DNA from: Verrucomicrobiota bacterium | GTDB taxonomy: Bacteria; Verrucomicrobiota; Verrucomicrobiia; Chthoniobacterales; Terrimicrobiaceae | Assembly: GCA_017305195.1 (NCBI GenBank) | Contig: JAFKMU010000060.1 | Location: forward strand, 1-64,000 | Reading direction: 5' to 3' | Length of the DNA stretch: 64,000 nt | Shown here: piece by piece, positions 1-8,755 of the stretch | Layout: each line of letters begins with the position of its first letter | How positions within the stretch are numbered: position 1 is the first letter of the stretch | Notes under the pieces: generated by a model | Told to the model about the DNA's origin: nothing | Databases searched by the model: none | The model's input: only the letters and a program-made list of their open reading frames with translations | Made by a program: the position numbers and the translations under genes

Positions 1-2243
1 GAGACGTGGCCCTCGACCATGCCGTTGTCGAGCGGGTTGTCGACACGGGCGGCGAGATCGCGGAAGAGTCGGCGGATGTCGATCACACCTCCGATGAAAA
101 ACCAGAAGGTGGAGATGATGCCGACGATGCCCGTCACGACCAGGCTGGTGATAAAGAAGTAGGTGCTCCACCATTCCTGCGGCCAGGGGGATATGGCATT
201 CCAGGTCAGCACGGCGACGAAGCAGAGGCCGAACTTGTAGACGATGGCGTAGCCCACGACGGACCAGGCGATCACCTTGTCGCCAACGGTGTATTCGGGG
301 GTGATGCCGATGAGTTTCTGGAACGCATTGCGGAACGTCCACTTGAAGGGCGCCTTGAATTCGCCCGCCACATCGTAAACACCGCGATGGAGGAGCCGGT
401 CGAGGTTGTAGGGTTCCTTTTGCGTGAGGAACGAACCGATCACATAGGCGGCGATGCCGATGACCATCGACATGAAGTACAACTCGTAGGAGTTGATGGG
501 GAACTTCACGGGATTCATCTCCCAGACGATGTAGGGATTGAAGGGCTGGGAGACGGTGTGGAGCAGGTTGCCTACGGCGAGATCCCAGCCGTTGGCTTGC
601 AGCCAGGGAAAGACGTTCTCGGCCCAGTTGCGCTGGAGGAAGAGCCCGACGATCGAAAGTCCCGAGCCAAAGATCAGCGAGCAGAAGGCTCCGGTGGTGG
701 TGCCGAAGCGGCTGTAGAGGCCGAAGATCATGATGGGGCCTGCGCCGCCGAGCCAGATGGCCGTCATGATCGTGGTAAACATCTGGATGTAGTCGATCTG
801 GACGAAGAACAGCGAGACGATGAAGAAAAAGACGCAGACGCCCGTCGAGACCAGCCGGATGACCAGCAGGTGCTGCTTGGGCGTAAATGGCGTTTTTCGA
901 AACGGCATGATGACGTCCTGCACGATGGTCGACGAGGCGTTGAAGACGCGCGAGTCGTCCGTCGAAAGCATCAGCATGATGACCAGCAGGCAGAAGAGAC
1001 CCATCAGGCCGACGGGCAGGATGTTGTGCAGCGCCACCGGCAGCATCATCTGATGATAGAGGGTGCGGAATTTCTGAAACTGGAGGTTGCCCTCCGGCGT
1101 GCCTGCGAGGGTCTCGTGGGCCGCGTCCATGAACGGCGTGTCGATGTTCTTCTCGCGGGAGAGCGGCGCATCCACGCCGATGTCCTGACGATGCACGGGG
1201 ATGGCGCTCAGGCGCGCGTCGAGACGCGACCGGGTCTCGGGATCGGCGACGGCCTCCTCGGCGACCTTCTGGCTGAGCTGCTGGCGAATGCCATGGGCCT
1301 GATCGGCGAATTTCTGATGCGCCATCAGTGCGATGATCATCACCGCCACGAGGAGCAGCATGAGATTGGAGTACAGCGAGCGCCAGGTGCCGAGGATGCC
1401 GGCCATCTTCTGCTCGTGAGGCGTCCTGCCGCAGTTGGAGGTGTCGTTGCCGATCCAGCTCGCGCGGTTGAGGATGCTGCCCATGATCGTGACAAAGAGG
1501 GCGAAGATGTTGAAGTCTCGCAGCTTCTCGATGTCGAAGGGGTTGATGAAACTTTCGCCCGGCGCGCGGTCCATCATCACGGGAGCGATGGTGTCATTCC
1601 ATCCGAACTTGAGGAAAATATACCCGGCGATGATGACAAAGATCGGGTAGCTCATGAGGCCCTGGAAGGCGTCGGAAATCAGCAGCGAAATGCGGCCTCC
1701 GGGCCAGATGACCACCATGCACAGGCACAACGAGAAGCCCACGAGCAGACCGAAGGTCGGCAGCGGAATGCCTGCGATCATGACCTTGTGGGGCAGGCCG
1801 AGGAAGTAGATGAAGAAATTCGCCGCGACCGCAGGCCCGATGGCATTGGTGAGCATCTCGGAGATGGTGCGCAGCCCTGCCGCGATGATGCGGAACGACC
1901 GGCTGTAGCGGATTTCCAGGAACTGACCGATGGAAAGCGAGCGCGTCTCGCGGAAGCGATACACGCAGAATCCGGTGAGTCCCATGATGATGCCGACGGG
2001 AACCGTCAAATATTCCCAGAAGGTGAGCGCGTAGCCGACCTGATATTTCGCCTCCACCAGGGCGACCAGGGTGATGATGCCCAGGCCCGACGTCATGTCG
2101 CCCGCCGAGAGCACGTAGCGCCCAGCCGTACGGCCTGCGGCAAGGAAATCCGCGACACCTCGCACATAGCGCCTGGAGTAAACGGACAAACAAAGCACCC
2201 CGATCACGGGAACGAGAACGATGAGCCAGTCAATAAAATGCAT
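1..2243 (-). CDS. Sodium:solute symporter (SSS family), C-terminus cut by window edge
   Basis: Reading the minus strand from the ATG at 2243 gives an uninterrupted frame of about 747 codons to the left edge, so the C-terminus is missing. The product starts MHFIDWLIVLVPVIG and has many hydrophobic segments, with SSS-like stretches such as FLAAGRTAGRYVLSAGDMTSG and RSLSIGQFLEIRYSR near the N-terminus. SSS proteins import sugars and other solutes with Na+; the substrate here is inferred to be a sugar from the neighbouring glycosidases. The protein is longer than the usual 500-600 aa and carries an extended hydrophilic loop around residues 300-360. An antisense frame of similar length over the same stretch is a GC-rich shadow: it is strongly acidic and has no membrane segments. 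Confidence 0.85.
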   Translation of the reverse strand, partial: MHFIDWLIVLVPVIGVLCLSVYSRRYVRGVADFLAAGRTAGRYVLSAGDMTSGLGIITLVALVEAKYQVGYALTFWEYLTVPVGIIMGLTGFCVYRFRETRSLSIGQFLEIRYSRSFRIIAAGLRTISEMLTNAIGPAVAANFFIYFLGLPHKVMIAGIPLPTFGLLVGFSLCLCMVVIWPGGRISLLISDAFQGLMSYPIFVIIAGYIFLKFGWNDTIAPVMMDRAPGESFINPFDIEKLRDFNIFALFVTIMGSILNRASWIGNDTSNCGRTPHEQKMAGILGTWRSLYSNLMLLLVAVMIIALMAHQKFADQAHGIRQQLSQKVAEEAVADPETRSRLDARLSAIPVHRQDIGVDAPLSREKNIDTPFMDAAHETLAGTPEGNLQFQKFRTLYHQMMLPVALHNILPVGLMGLFCLLVIMLMLSTDDSRVFNASSTIVQDVIMPFRKTPFTPKQHLLVIRLVSTGVCVFFFIVSLFFVQIDYIQMFTTIMTAIWLGGAGPIMIFGLYSRFGTTTGAFCSLIFGSGLSIVGLFLQRNWAENVFPWLQANGWDLAVGNLLHTVSQPFNPYIVWEMNPVKFPINSYELYFMSMVIGIAAYVIGSFLTQKEPYNLDRLLHRGVYDVAGEFKAPFKWTFRNAFQKLIGITPEYTVGDKVIAWSVVGYAIVYKFGLCFVAVLTWNAISPWPQEWWSTYFFITSLVVTGIVGIISTFWFFIGGVIDIRRLFRDLAARVDNPLDNGMVEGHV

Positions 2244-2593
2244 CGGGTCTGGAGAGAGCTAATTCTACGGGGTTCAGAGGCGGACTCGTACCTGCCTCTG
2301 GCGAATTCTTTGAACACTAAATTTCCCGGTACTTGGGACCGTAGGAGGGCCGGATGCGTCGGAAAATATGGTGGTTGACCTTATGAACGCAAGTAATGAG
2401 GCTGTAAAAATCTGCCTCCAGAGGTGATTGGCCCCCAGCTGGCGTATCATTTATAATGTGAGAAGGCTGCTAACACGATCGAAGACTTCGCCTGGTTGAA
2501 TAGCGAAATGCGCGCACCTGGAGTCGAACAGACTTGCGCTGCGGATTCAGCGCCCGGATCGAGCAACTCGGCTCCATTGCGCCAATGAAAGGA
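2244..2593. other. Intergenic region upstream of the symporter
   Basis: About 350 bases without a convincing gene. It holds the presumed promoter region of the symporter. The only structure I see is a 7-bp inverted repeat, CAGAGGC at 2275-2281 and GCCTCTG at 2294-2300, lying 32 bases upstream of the symporter start, which could be a leader hairpin or a regulator site. No RNA gene is recognised. Confidence 0.4.
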
Positions 2594-3580
2594 CTATCGC
2601 TTCATGGATTGAAGCTGTCTGAGGAAAGGCGCGGGCAGGGAACCGTCGGCCGCGATCGGCACATCCCAGGTGACCGCGCCGCCGAGGTCCTGAATGAGAC
2701 GTGTATAACTGCGGACCCAGACATCCGTGAAGCGGGGTGCTCCCTCACCCCACCAGTCGCCGAGGTAACTAAGGATGTGCAATTGCATGTCCGCCATCTC
2801 CGCACGTAATGGCTCCCATTTATTGGAAACCGGAAACTTGTTGGAAACCTCGCCCGCAGTATAATCCTGATCGACCACGGTCTTTTCAAAGGGCAGCGCG
2901 GTTCCCGTGTTAAAGGCGACGATGCGAGAATCGTTCCCGACCCGCAACGCCCGGGCAAAGGAACTTCCATTGGGCTCATTCGCGCCGCCGTACATGGTTC
3001 CGGCAAAATAGCAGCCATCGATCCACCAGCCGGTCACCCGATCACCCCATCTCGCACCCCATTCGGCAACGACGGATTCCCATTTGCGCTGAAATTCCGA
3101 GAGCCGGGCATCCGTCGGGGTGCTCTCCTCCGGGCGCGGAGGCAAACCCCAGGCGCTTGCATCCCAGGCGGGAGCGAGTCGGAATTTCTCCACCGCCAGA
3201 GCGTCATTCGCGGGCGCGTGGCTGGGCAGATAGGCGATCAGCTTCACCTCGGGAAGAAGTGCTTCTGCAATCTCCATGATCAGATCGCGCCGCGAAAGCA
3301 AGGAGGGTTGCCGTCCGACAATTTCGTCGTAAACGGAATTCGGAGAGCAAAAGTGACCGGTATTCTGTCCGAGGGTAAAGACGACATAGCCCGCTCCGCT
3401 TTCCTTGATGGTACGAGCGAACCGGCAAACATCAAAACCGTCCACTCGCTGGTTCCATGCCTCCGACGAGGTGGCAGATGCGACATTGCTGCTGGCGGGC
3501 TTGTCGATGTAATGAAACATTAGTCCCCACCCGGCATCCCGCAGCCAGGCTGCCCTGCTCTCTTGTTTAAGTACGTTCAT
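2594..3580 (-). CDS. GH29-like alpha-L-fucosidase family protein, cytoplasmic
   Basis: A 328-aa protein without a signal peptide. It begins like short fucosidase-type enzymes (GWGLMFHYIDKP near residue 18) and includes the block YVVFTLGQNTGHFCSP and the motif GWWIDGCYF. The Asp of that motif sits where GH29 enzymes carry the catalytic nucleophile (compare GLWFDGNW in the second GH29 gene at 13272-14534). It is shorter than typical GH29 proteins and lacks a C-terminal beta-sandwich. It lies downstream of two secreted concanavalin-like proteins on the same strand. Fucosidase activity is inferred; another glycosidase specificity in the same fold is possible. Confidence 0.65.
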   Translation of the reverse strand: MNVLKQESRAAWLRDAGWGLMFHYIDKPASSNVASATSSEAWNQRVDGFDVCRFARTIKESGAGYVVFTLGQNTGHFCSPNSVYDEIVGRQPSLLSRRDLIMEIAEALLPEVKLIAYLPSHAPANDALAVEKFRLAPAWDASAWGLPPRPEESTPTDARLSEFQRKWESVVAEWGARWGDRVTGWWIDGCYFAGTMYGGANEPNGSSFARALRVGNDSRIVAFNTGTALPFEKTVVDQDYTAGEVSNKFPVSNKWEPLRAEMADMQLHILSYLGDWWGEGAPRFTDVWVRSYTRLIQDLGGAVTWDVPIAADGSLPAPFLRQLQSMKR

Positions 3581-3605
3581 TTAACCTTGAGCGCTGGAAG
3601 CTTCT

Positions 3606-4322
3606 TCAGCGCGCTTCCTCGACTTGCAGATTAGCGATGTAGATGGCTCCGTTGGGATTCGCGCTTCCCCAGCCAATCTGAATCCCTCCGATGTCGTCGA
3701 GCCGCGACGACAACTCGAGCCCGTCCACCTCGACGGGGTCTTTGTCAAAAGGCGTTACACTCACATTGTACTTTTCCACTCCGCCATCCTTCGCTGGCAG
3801 CGTTCTGATCTCGACGTGATACCAGACGTCAAAATTCAGAGGCGTGATCGGGTCTCCATCGATCTGCTTGCTTTGGTTGGCAATTACGGGCGCGTGATTC
3901 GGTCGGATGAACGGATTGGCCAGGTTGAAACGTAATCCCGCTTTCTTCGTGGAGTCGATGAGAGTGACTGTCGGCAAAACACCCGCTCCGGGACTGGCCG
4001 GAATGAAGAAATCGAACTTCACCACGATGGGCGCGGCCGTGGGGCTCGCGAACATCTTGGTCACCGCCGGCCCGGCGCCGCTGCCCTCCACCTGGCCCTG
4101 AAGACGCACGGCGTGGCTTCCTCCGAAGGCAGAGCCTTGCTCCACCACCTGGACTGTGCCCACGGAACCTTCCGGTTTTCCGCTCCAGACCATCCAGCCG
4201 TCTGCCGGCGCCTCTCCATCGCGGAATCCGGACCAATCCTCCTGCAACAACACGTCCGCCCGCAAGAGCGAGGCTGACGAAAGCAACACCAGGGTCGAAA
4301 TAAAACGTATAGCGATCTTCAT
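3606..4322 (-). CDS. Secreted concanavalin/LamG-like protein, paralogue of the next gene but without a sorting tail
   Basis: A 238-aa protein with a clear signal peptide (about residues 1-22, ending SLLRA). The mature part looks like one beta-sandwich domain. It is similar along its length to the product of 4333-5109: EDWSGFRDGEAPADGWMVWSG matches ENWESYANGAVPTSPWSVWTG, and GGIQIGWGSANPNG matches KIEFGWGSTNGR. It ends just after that domain (LQVEEAR), where the paralogue continues into a PEP-CTERM tail. This suggests a secreted or periplasmic version of a surface-sorted partner. It lies 25 bp upstream of the GH29-like gene. No enzymatic residues are evident; a polysaccharide-binding role is inferred. 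Confidence 0.6.
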   Translation of the reverse strand: MKIAIRFISTLVLLSSASLLRADVLLQEDWSGFRDGEAPADGWMVWSGKPEGSVGTVQVVEQGSAFGGSHAVRLQGQVEGSGAGPAVTKMFASPTAAPIVVKFDFFIPASPGAGVLPTVTLIDSTKKAGLRFNLANPFIRPNHAPVIANQSKQIDGDPITPLNFDVWYHVEIRTLPAKDGGVEKYNVSVTPFDKDPVEVDGLELSSRLDDIGGIQIGWGSANPNGAIYIANLQVEEAR

Positions 4323-4332
4323 GTTCTGAAAT

Positions 4333-5109
4333 CTACCGGTTCAAGCTGCGGCGCGGCAGCCTCATGATCAGTGCAAAAGCCCCCAAGCCCAAAAGCAGCG
4401 CGACCGATGGTTCGGGCACCGTGGCGACCACGATATTGTCCACGTACATCTCACGCCCGTTTGTGCTTCCCCATCCAAACTCGATCTTCGAAAAGTTCGC
4501 GATCTGATTGTAAAAATTCAGGTTTGAGTAAGTCACGGGAGATCCACCATTCTGGGTGATGGTGATGGAGTATGTATTGCCGCTTACGCTGGCCGCGCTC
4601 GTGGTTATGTCTATGTGATACCAAGAGCTTAGCGCGACGGTCGATAGATTGTTGCCGGTCTGGAAGTCGCCGGTACGGTTCATGATGTTGGTCCCGGCAT
4701 AATTCCTGAGCTGAAGGATAAGGCCTGCCGTGCCGCTGCTGTTAAGCAGGCTGAACTGGGGGATTACCCCCGGAGAAGCTCCCAGGTAGAAATCGAAGGA
4801 AATCGAGAGGGCTGAAGTGGTCGCGGCAAATGATTGATTGAGCGCCACCGATCCCGTGGAGCTGCCCACGCCATTGAGGTAGGCCGACTTCGTTCCGGTA
4901 CCGTAGGATTTTGCATCCGTCACGGTAATCGAGCCAAGCGAGCCGCTGGGGCTTCCCGTCCAGACACTCCATGGAGAGGTCGGCACAGCGCCGTTAGCAT
5001 AACTCTCCCAGTTTTCGTTAATGAGGATGGCTGCCGACAGGGGCCGGGCCAGAAACAAGGCGAGACAGACTGGGATGAGATACAGGCGGGGGGGAAACAT
5101 GGAGTTCAT
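4333..5109 (-). CDS. PEP-CTERM sorting-domain protein with concanavalin/LamG-like domain
   Basis: A 258-aa protein with an N-terminal signal segment (LYLIPVCLALFLARPLSA) and a C-terminal PEP-CTERM signal: VPEPS, then a hydrophobic stretch (VALLLGLGAFALIMRL) and a basic tail (PRRSLNR). PEP-CTERM proteins are processed by exosortase and delivered to the exterior or to extracellular polysaccharide. The body is a beta-rich domain homologous to the neighbour at 3606-4322. The two genes are 10 bp apart and probably co-transcribed, with the PEP-CTERM gene first. No exosortase gene lies in this window. Confidence 0.85.
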   Translation of the reverse strand: MNSMFPPRLYLIPVCLALFLARPLSAAILINENWESYANGAVPTSPWSVWTGSPSGSLGSITVTDAKSYGTGTKSAYLNGVGSSTGSVALNQSFAATTSALSISFDFYLGASPGVIPQFSLLNSSGTAGLILQLRNYAGTNIMNRTGDFQTGNNLSTVALSSWYHIDITTSAASVSGNTYSITITQNGGSPVTYSNLNFYNQIANFSKIEFGWGSTNGREMYVDNIVVATVPEPSVALLLGLGAFALIMRLPRRSLNR

Positions 5110-5194
5110 AAGGTTTAACTTTACACGTGAATAGTTGCGTTGCGAGTCGGTGTCAATATTTTATTGAGTCTCCCGATTTTCGAAGGGCGGACGG

Positions 5195-6223
5195 CTATTT
5201 GCTCCCCCGGAAGGGGGCGGTGGAGTTCCGCACAACGAGATTTGTACGGACTAGCTGGAGGCGCGGAGCGCGGGAGGGTTTTCTGGAGGGATTCTTGATT
5301 AGCTCAATAAGTTTGCTACCGCAGCACCGCCCGATTTCCTCAAAAGGCTGCTCTACGGAAGTCAGCGGCGGGTCCATGAGCGCGCAGATGGCGCTGTTGG
5401 AATATCCGACGACGGACAATTCCGAGGCGACGGAAATCCCCAGGTGGCGCGCGCATCGAATGGCCATGGCGGCGAGACGGTCGCTTGCGCAAAGTAGAGC
5501 CGAAGGCCGACGGCGCGCGCTCAAGACATGATGGATCGCCTCCTCGGCTCTGGGACCATTCCAATCAGTCAGGACCATCCAGCCTTCGGGCAGGGAGGCA
5601 TCACGATCCCTCATCGCTGCGCCGAAGGACGACATCCGCACCCCCCCGACCTCATTCCCGCCGATGAAGGCCACGCGCCGATGGCCGAGATCCCAGAGGT
5701 GGTCTACCGCCAGGTTGATCCCCAGGGCATCATCTGAGTTGATCTGGAAAGCGGCGATATCCTGCCTCGAAATCGAGCAGACAATCGGCGTCCCGTAGCG
5801 CTTTGTGGAGTCCTCGAGTGTGCGGGCAAAGGAGGCCTCAGGGTTGAAATTGCAACAAAAAATCCCCGCCACCCGCTGCTGAAGGAAGTGCTCGAGAGCG
5901 GTGGTCTCTGCCGCAATGCCCGAGACCTCTTCGATTTTGATGAGATAGCCGCTCTCCCGCAATTCCGCGAGCAGCCCGCTGATCGTACGGCTCGTCCACT
6001 CCGCCTTCAGATCGCTGATGAGACAGCCGATGACGGGATTGTGCCCGGTTTTCATGGCGAGGGCCAGATGGTTCCGATGATAACCCAGCTTCACGGCGGC
6101 ATCCCGCACCCGTCGCGCTGTCTCTTCGCTGATACCCACTTCCTGAAGGCGATTGTTCAGCACAGCAGATACCGTCAAACGCGAAACGCCCACATGCGCC
6201 GCGATATCGGACATTTTGACCAT
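5195..6223 (-). CDS. LacI-family transcriptional regulator
   Basis: A 342-aa repressor-type protein. The open frame extends upstream to 6322, but I place the start at 6223 (MVKMSDIAAHVGVSR), where the canonical LacI helix-turn-helix begins. The HTH (DIAAHVGVSRLTVSAVLN) is followed by a hinge (LGYHRNHLALAMKTG) and a periplasmic-binding-protein-like sensor domain with the family blocks GYLIKIEE, HRRVAFIGG, PSALLCASD and ELSVVGYSNS. It lies 129 bp downstream of the glycosidase operon on the same strand and 85 bp upstream of the PEP-CTERM gene at 4333-5109. No palindromic operator for it was identified. Confidence 0.9.
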   Translation of the reverse strand: MVKMSDIAAHVGVSRLTVSAVLNNRLQEVGISEETARRVRDAAVKLGYHRNHLALAMKTGHNPVIGCLISDLKAEWTSRTISGLLAELRESGYLIKIEEVSGIAAETTALEHFLQQRVAGIFCCNFNPEASFARTLEDSTKRYGTPIVCSISRQDIAAFQINSDDALGINLAVDHLWDLGHRRVAFIGGNEVGGVRMSSFGAAMRDRDASLPEGWMVLTDWNGPRAEEAIHHVLSARRRPSALLCASDRLAAMAIRCARHLGISVASELSVVGYSNSAICALMDPPLTSVEQPFEEIGRCCGSKLIELIKNPSRKPSRAPRLQLVRTNLVVRNSTAPFRGSK

Positions 6224-6352
6224 GCCGACAGTTATACGCAGCGAATGGGCGGACATGGCAACCGGAATTCGCCATGCCCATCGGGCGCTCCTTTCCATGA
6301 GTTCTTCACGGGGCTTCCGCATCCGGATGAGACCTGGAATGACGGAGCCTGA

Positions 6353-8755
6353 TCAGATCTCCTTTCGCGTAACCCAGAGATGGCTGAAGAGCCCGGGCGC
6401 ACCGTGTTCCTCGATCCAGTCGTAAAGTCTGGTCTTTTCCAAAGGGGAAATCCATAGGCCGAGAGCAGGCCATGCCAGGCAGCTCTCCGGGATGCGGATG
6501 GTGCAAAGCGCCGAGGCATCCCATCGACCTCCGAGCCTCTGCGGCAAAGACCACTCCGGTACGGCACAAAGCTCGATCGGATGATAAATCGGATACCCTT
6601 CCGCGACGCAAGGGCCTCTCGATCGCGTGGGGTCAAAGAGATGCACTCGCTGATTGATGCCCCTTCCCTCGGGATCAAATGCGTGAAGATGCAGGAAAAA
6701 CTCTCCCCTTTCTGGACGAAGCCCATTCAACTGAACCCTGAGCTGACGCCACTGCACCCAGGCGGCGACGCCCCAGTCCCAGCCCTGGGGATAGTCCACG
6801 CAAAGCTCCTGGAATCCGTAGCCATCCTGGCAGCGCACGAGGTCGAACTCGTGGCCAAGCACCTTGGTAATCGATCCCCGGGGAAGATAAATGCCCGGAT
6901 GGACCTCGATCACCCTCTCTCCAGCCTGTGGGCGAAGCGCAGTGAACCATGAGTTGATACGATCCATCTCCGCATCACCTGCCAGCTTCGCGACTTGGCG
7001 GTCCCAGCGAGAGGTGTCGCGAATGTTGCCAAAAAACTGGCAACCCCAAGCCCCCGTCGCGCCGGCGACATGGGGGCCCCGGTCCAGGCGCTCGGCCACA
7101 TCCTCAAGCCCGATCAATTCGATCTGATCCGCCGTCACACCCCACAGGCGATGCCAGCAAGCCAGCCGGGATCCGTCAAAACGAGCTGTGTAGGGGATAT
7201 CGGAGACTGTTTCAGCCTGATAGGAGTGTCCGCAGAGCCGCTCGACCGTGATTCCCGCCCCTGCCGGGGAAGCCCGTGAAATGTCCACCTCGACGCTGAA
7301 GGCCTCCGGGGTCTGCGAAACCAGATAGGTGTAGGGACGATCCCTCCAGAAGAAAGTTTCCGCACAAACCAGGCCGCCCCAGGACCGCGAAAGTCTCCCG
7401 CGAGCGCAGCCTCCCGCCCGCAATGTGAACTCCAGGCGGGTCGCGCCCTCCGCCGCCCGGCCTTCCAGCAAAAGAGCTCCTCCCTGGCCTGATGGATGGG
7501 GAACCTGCCGATGCCGCCAGCCTGGTGGCAAATCCAGCGCCTGGAAGGGGCCCAGCCAATCCTCAAACGCGTCCCAAAGCAGGATCGGCACTTCGTTCTC
7601 GGGACCGTCGTTCTGAATCGCAACGCCGACCCGCTTCTCCAACGGTGAGATGCGATCCTCGAAATACTCCACACGCAGGTGACTGGATGCCTCCGAGGAC
7701 GGCGCACTGCCATCAGGCTGGAATGCGGGACAAGACCAGGGCTTTCCGTAATCATAACGGCGCGCGGGCAGCAGCGACGGTCGCTGCCAGATTGTCTGCG
7801 CGTCCAGCCCCTCGTCGACCACCACGTCGGGGTAACGCCCGGGACGATGACCGACGTGAAAACCCATCATCTCACCTCGCCAGTAGGAGGTCTGCCGTTC
7901 AAAGCCGCCCGAGGCGGCGAGACGCTCGCGCCAGCGCCTCAGCCCTCCGATCTCCAGCCTGCCGCGATCACGCTGCTCGGCCAGCCATTCCAGCGCGCGC
8001 CGATTATGTTCAAAACAACGATCGGCAAAAAAATACTGGAGATTGATATGAAAAAAGAGCGACTGCCCGCTCAGCTCGCATTGTCGCAACCAATCCTCCG
8101 CGATTTGAAGGAAAGGCAGAGGATCGTTCGAGGGCTCAAGCCATCGGTCGGCCGCCTGCGCATTCAGCGGGCACCAGGGCCCCTCGCTCCAATGGTTCAG
8201 GCAGACCATCGGGTTCCGGAGTTCCATGCTGGAAAGAAGGACGCTGTCCTCCCGCCCGGAGGACTCGGGTTTGCGAAAATCCTCCTCCGAAACAAAGAAG
8301 GGAGTGAGCGGCGAGCCGTAGTGCGCGATCTCCCAGCCTCCATCCTCGATAACCGTCGGTGCGCAGAAACCGAGGATGTATCGCACTCCGACACGCCGGC
8401 AGGCGGCCACGAAGGCATTGCCGGGGGTGTATGTATTGACTGCGACAAAGTCTCCCAGCCCGAGATCCGCATATTTCCCGGCGGCGCGGCGCAGCAAGGC
8501 GGCGCATTCTTCCTCGGAGTATTTCCACCAGTTTGCATCCCGTGCGGCGGGATCGAGATCTGCCGGATAGAGGTTTGGCGCACAGAGACCGCCTGCATCG
8601 GCGATCTCCTGTAGCGCGGAGCGGTGACGACCGGCCTGGGACAGGCCGAATGCGACGTCGGCGACCAGCCCGAGACCGAGAAGATGGCGGGCTTCTTCGG
8701 CGAAGCGATCCCGCGTCTGGTCCCATTGGGCGTAAATGTGGCAGAAGGCCTTCAA
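6353..8755 (-). CDS. Unrecognised 800-aa protein in a glycoside hydrolase operon
   Basis: An 800-aa protein without signal peptide or membrane segment, so probably cytoplasmic. The N-terminal 350 residues read like an alpha/beta barrel (MKAFCHIYAQWDQTRD, a conserved-looking LGDFVAVNTYTPGNAF and YILGFCAPTVIEDGGW). The rest is rich in beta strands and aromatic residues, as in glycoside hydrolases with accessory beta-sandwiches. I do not recognise the family. Its start codon overlaps the stop of the upstream secreted hydrolase by four bases, so it is translationally coupled to sugar enzymes. A glycosidase, lyase or isomerase acting on an imported oligosaccharide is the natural guess, and only a guess. 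Confidence 0.75.
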   Translation of the reverse strand: MKAFCHIYAQWDQTRDRFAEEARHLLGLGLVADVAFGLSQAGRHRSALQEIADAGGLCAPNLYPADLDPAARDANWWKYSEEECAALLRRAAGKYADLGLGDFVAVNTYTPGNAFVAACRRVGVRYILGFCAPTVIEDGGWEIAHYGSPLTPFFVSEEDFRKPESSGREDSVLLSSMELRNPMVCLNHWSEGPWCPLNAQAADRWLEPSNDPLPFLQIAEDWLRQCELSGQSLFFHINLQYFFADRCFEHNRRALEWLAEQRDRGRLEIGGLRRWRERLAASGGFERQTSYWRGEMMGFHVGHRPGRYPDVVVDEGLDAQTIWQRPSLLPARRYDYGKPWSCPAFQPDGSAPSSEASSHLRVEYFEDRISPLEKRVGVAIQNDGPENEVPILLWDAFEDWLGPFQALDLPPGWRHRQVPHPSGQGGALLLEGRAAEGATRLEFTLRAGGCARGRLSRSWGGLVCAETFFWRDRPYTYLVSQTPEAFSVEVDISRASPAGAGITVERLCGHSYQAETVSDIPYTARFDGSRLACWHRLWGVTADQIELIGLEDVAERLDRGPHVAGATGAWGCQFFGNIRDTSRWDRQVAKLAGDAEMDRINSWFTALRPQAGERVIEVHPGIYLPRGSITKVLGHEFDLVRCQDGYGFQELCVDYPQGWDWGVAAWVQWRQLRVQLNGLRPERGEFFLHLHAFDPEGRGINQRVHLFDPTRSRGPCVAEGYPIYHPIELCAVPEWSLPQRLGGRWDASALCTIRIPESCLAWPALGLWISPLEKTRLYDWIEEHGAPGLFSHLWVTRKEI

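Noticed and set aside
6..2378. A plus-strand open frame of 790 codons opposite the symporter
   Set aside because: Its product is a monotonous string of Asp, Glu, His, Arg and Gly with no domain, while the minus strand encodes a clear membrane transporter. It is an antisense shadow of GC-rich coding DNA.
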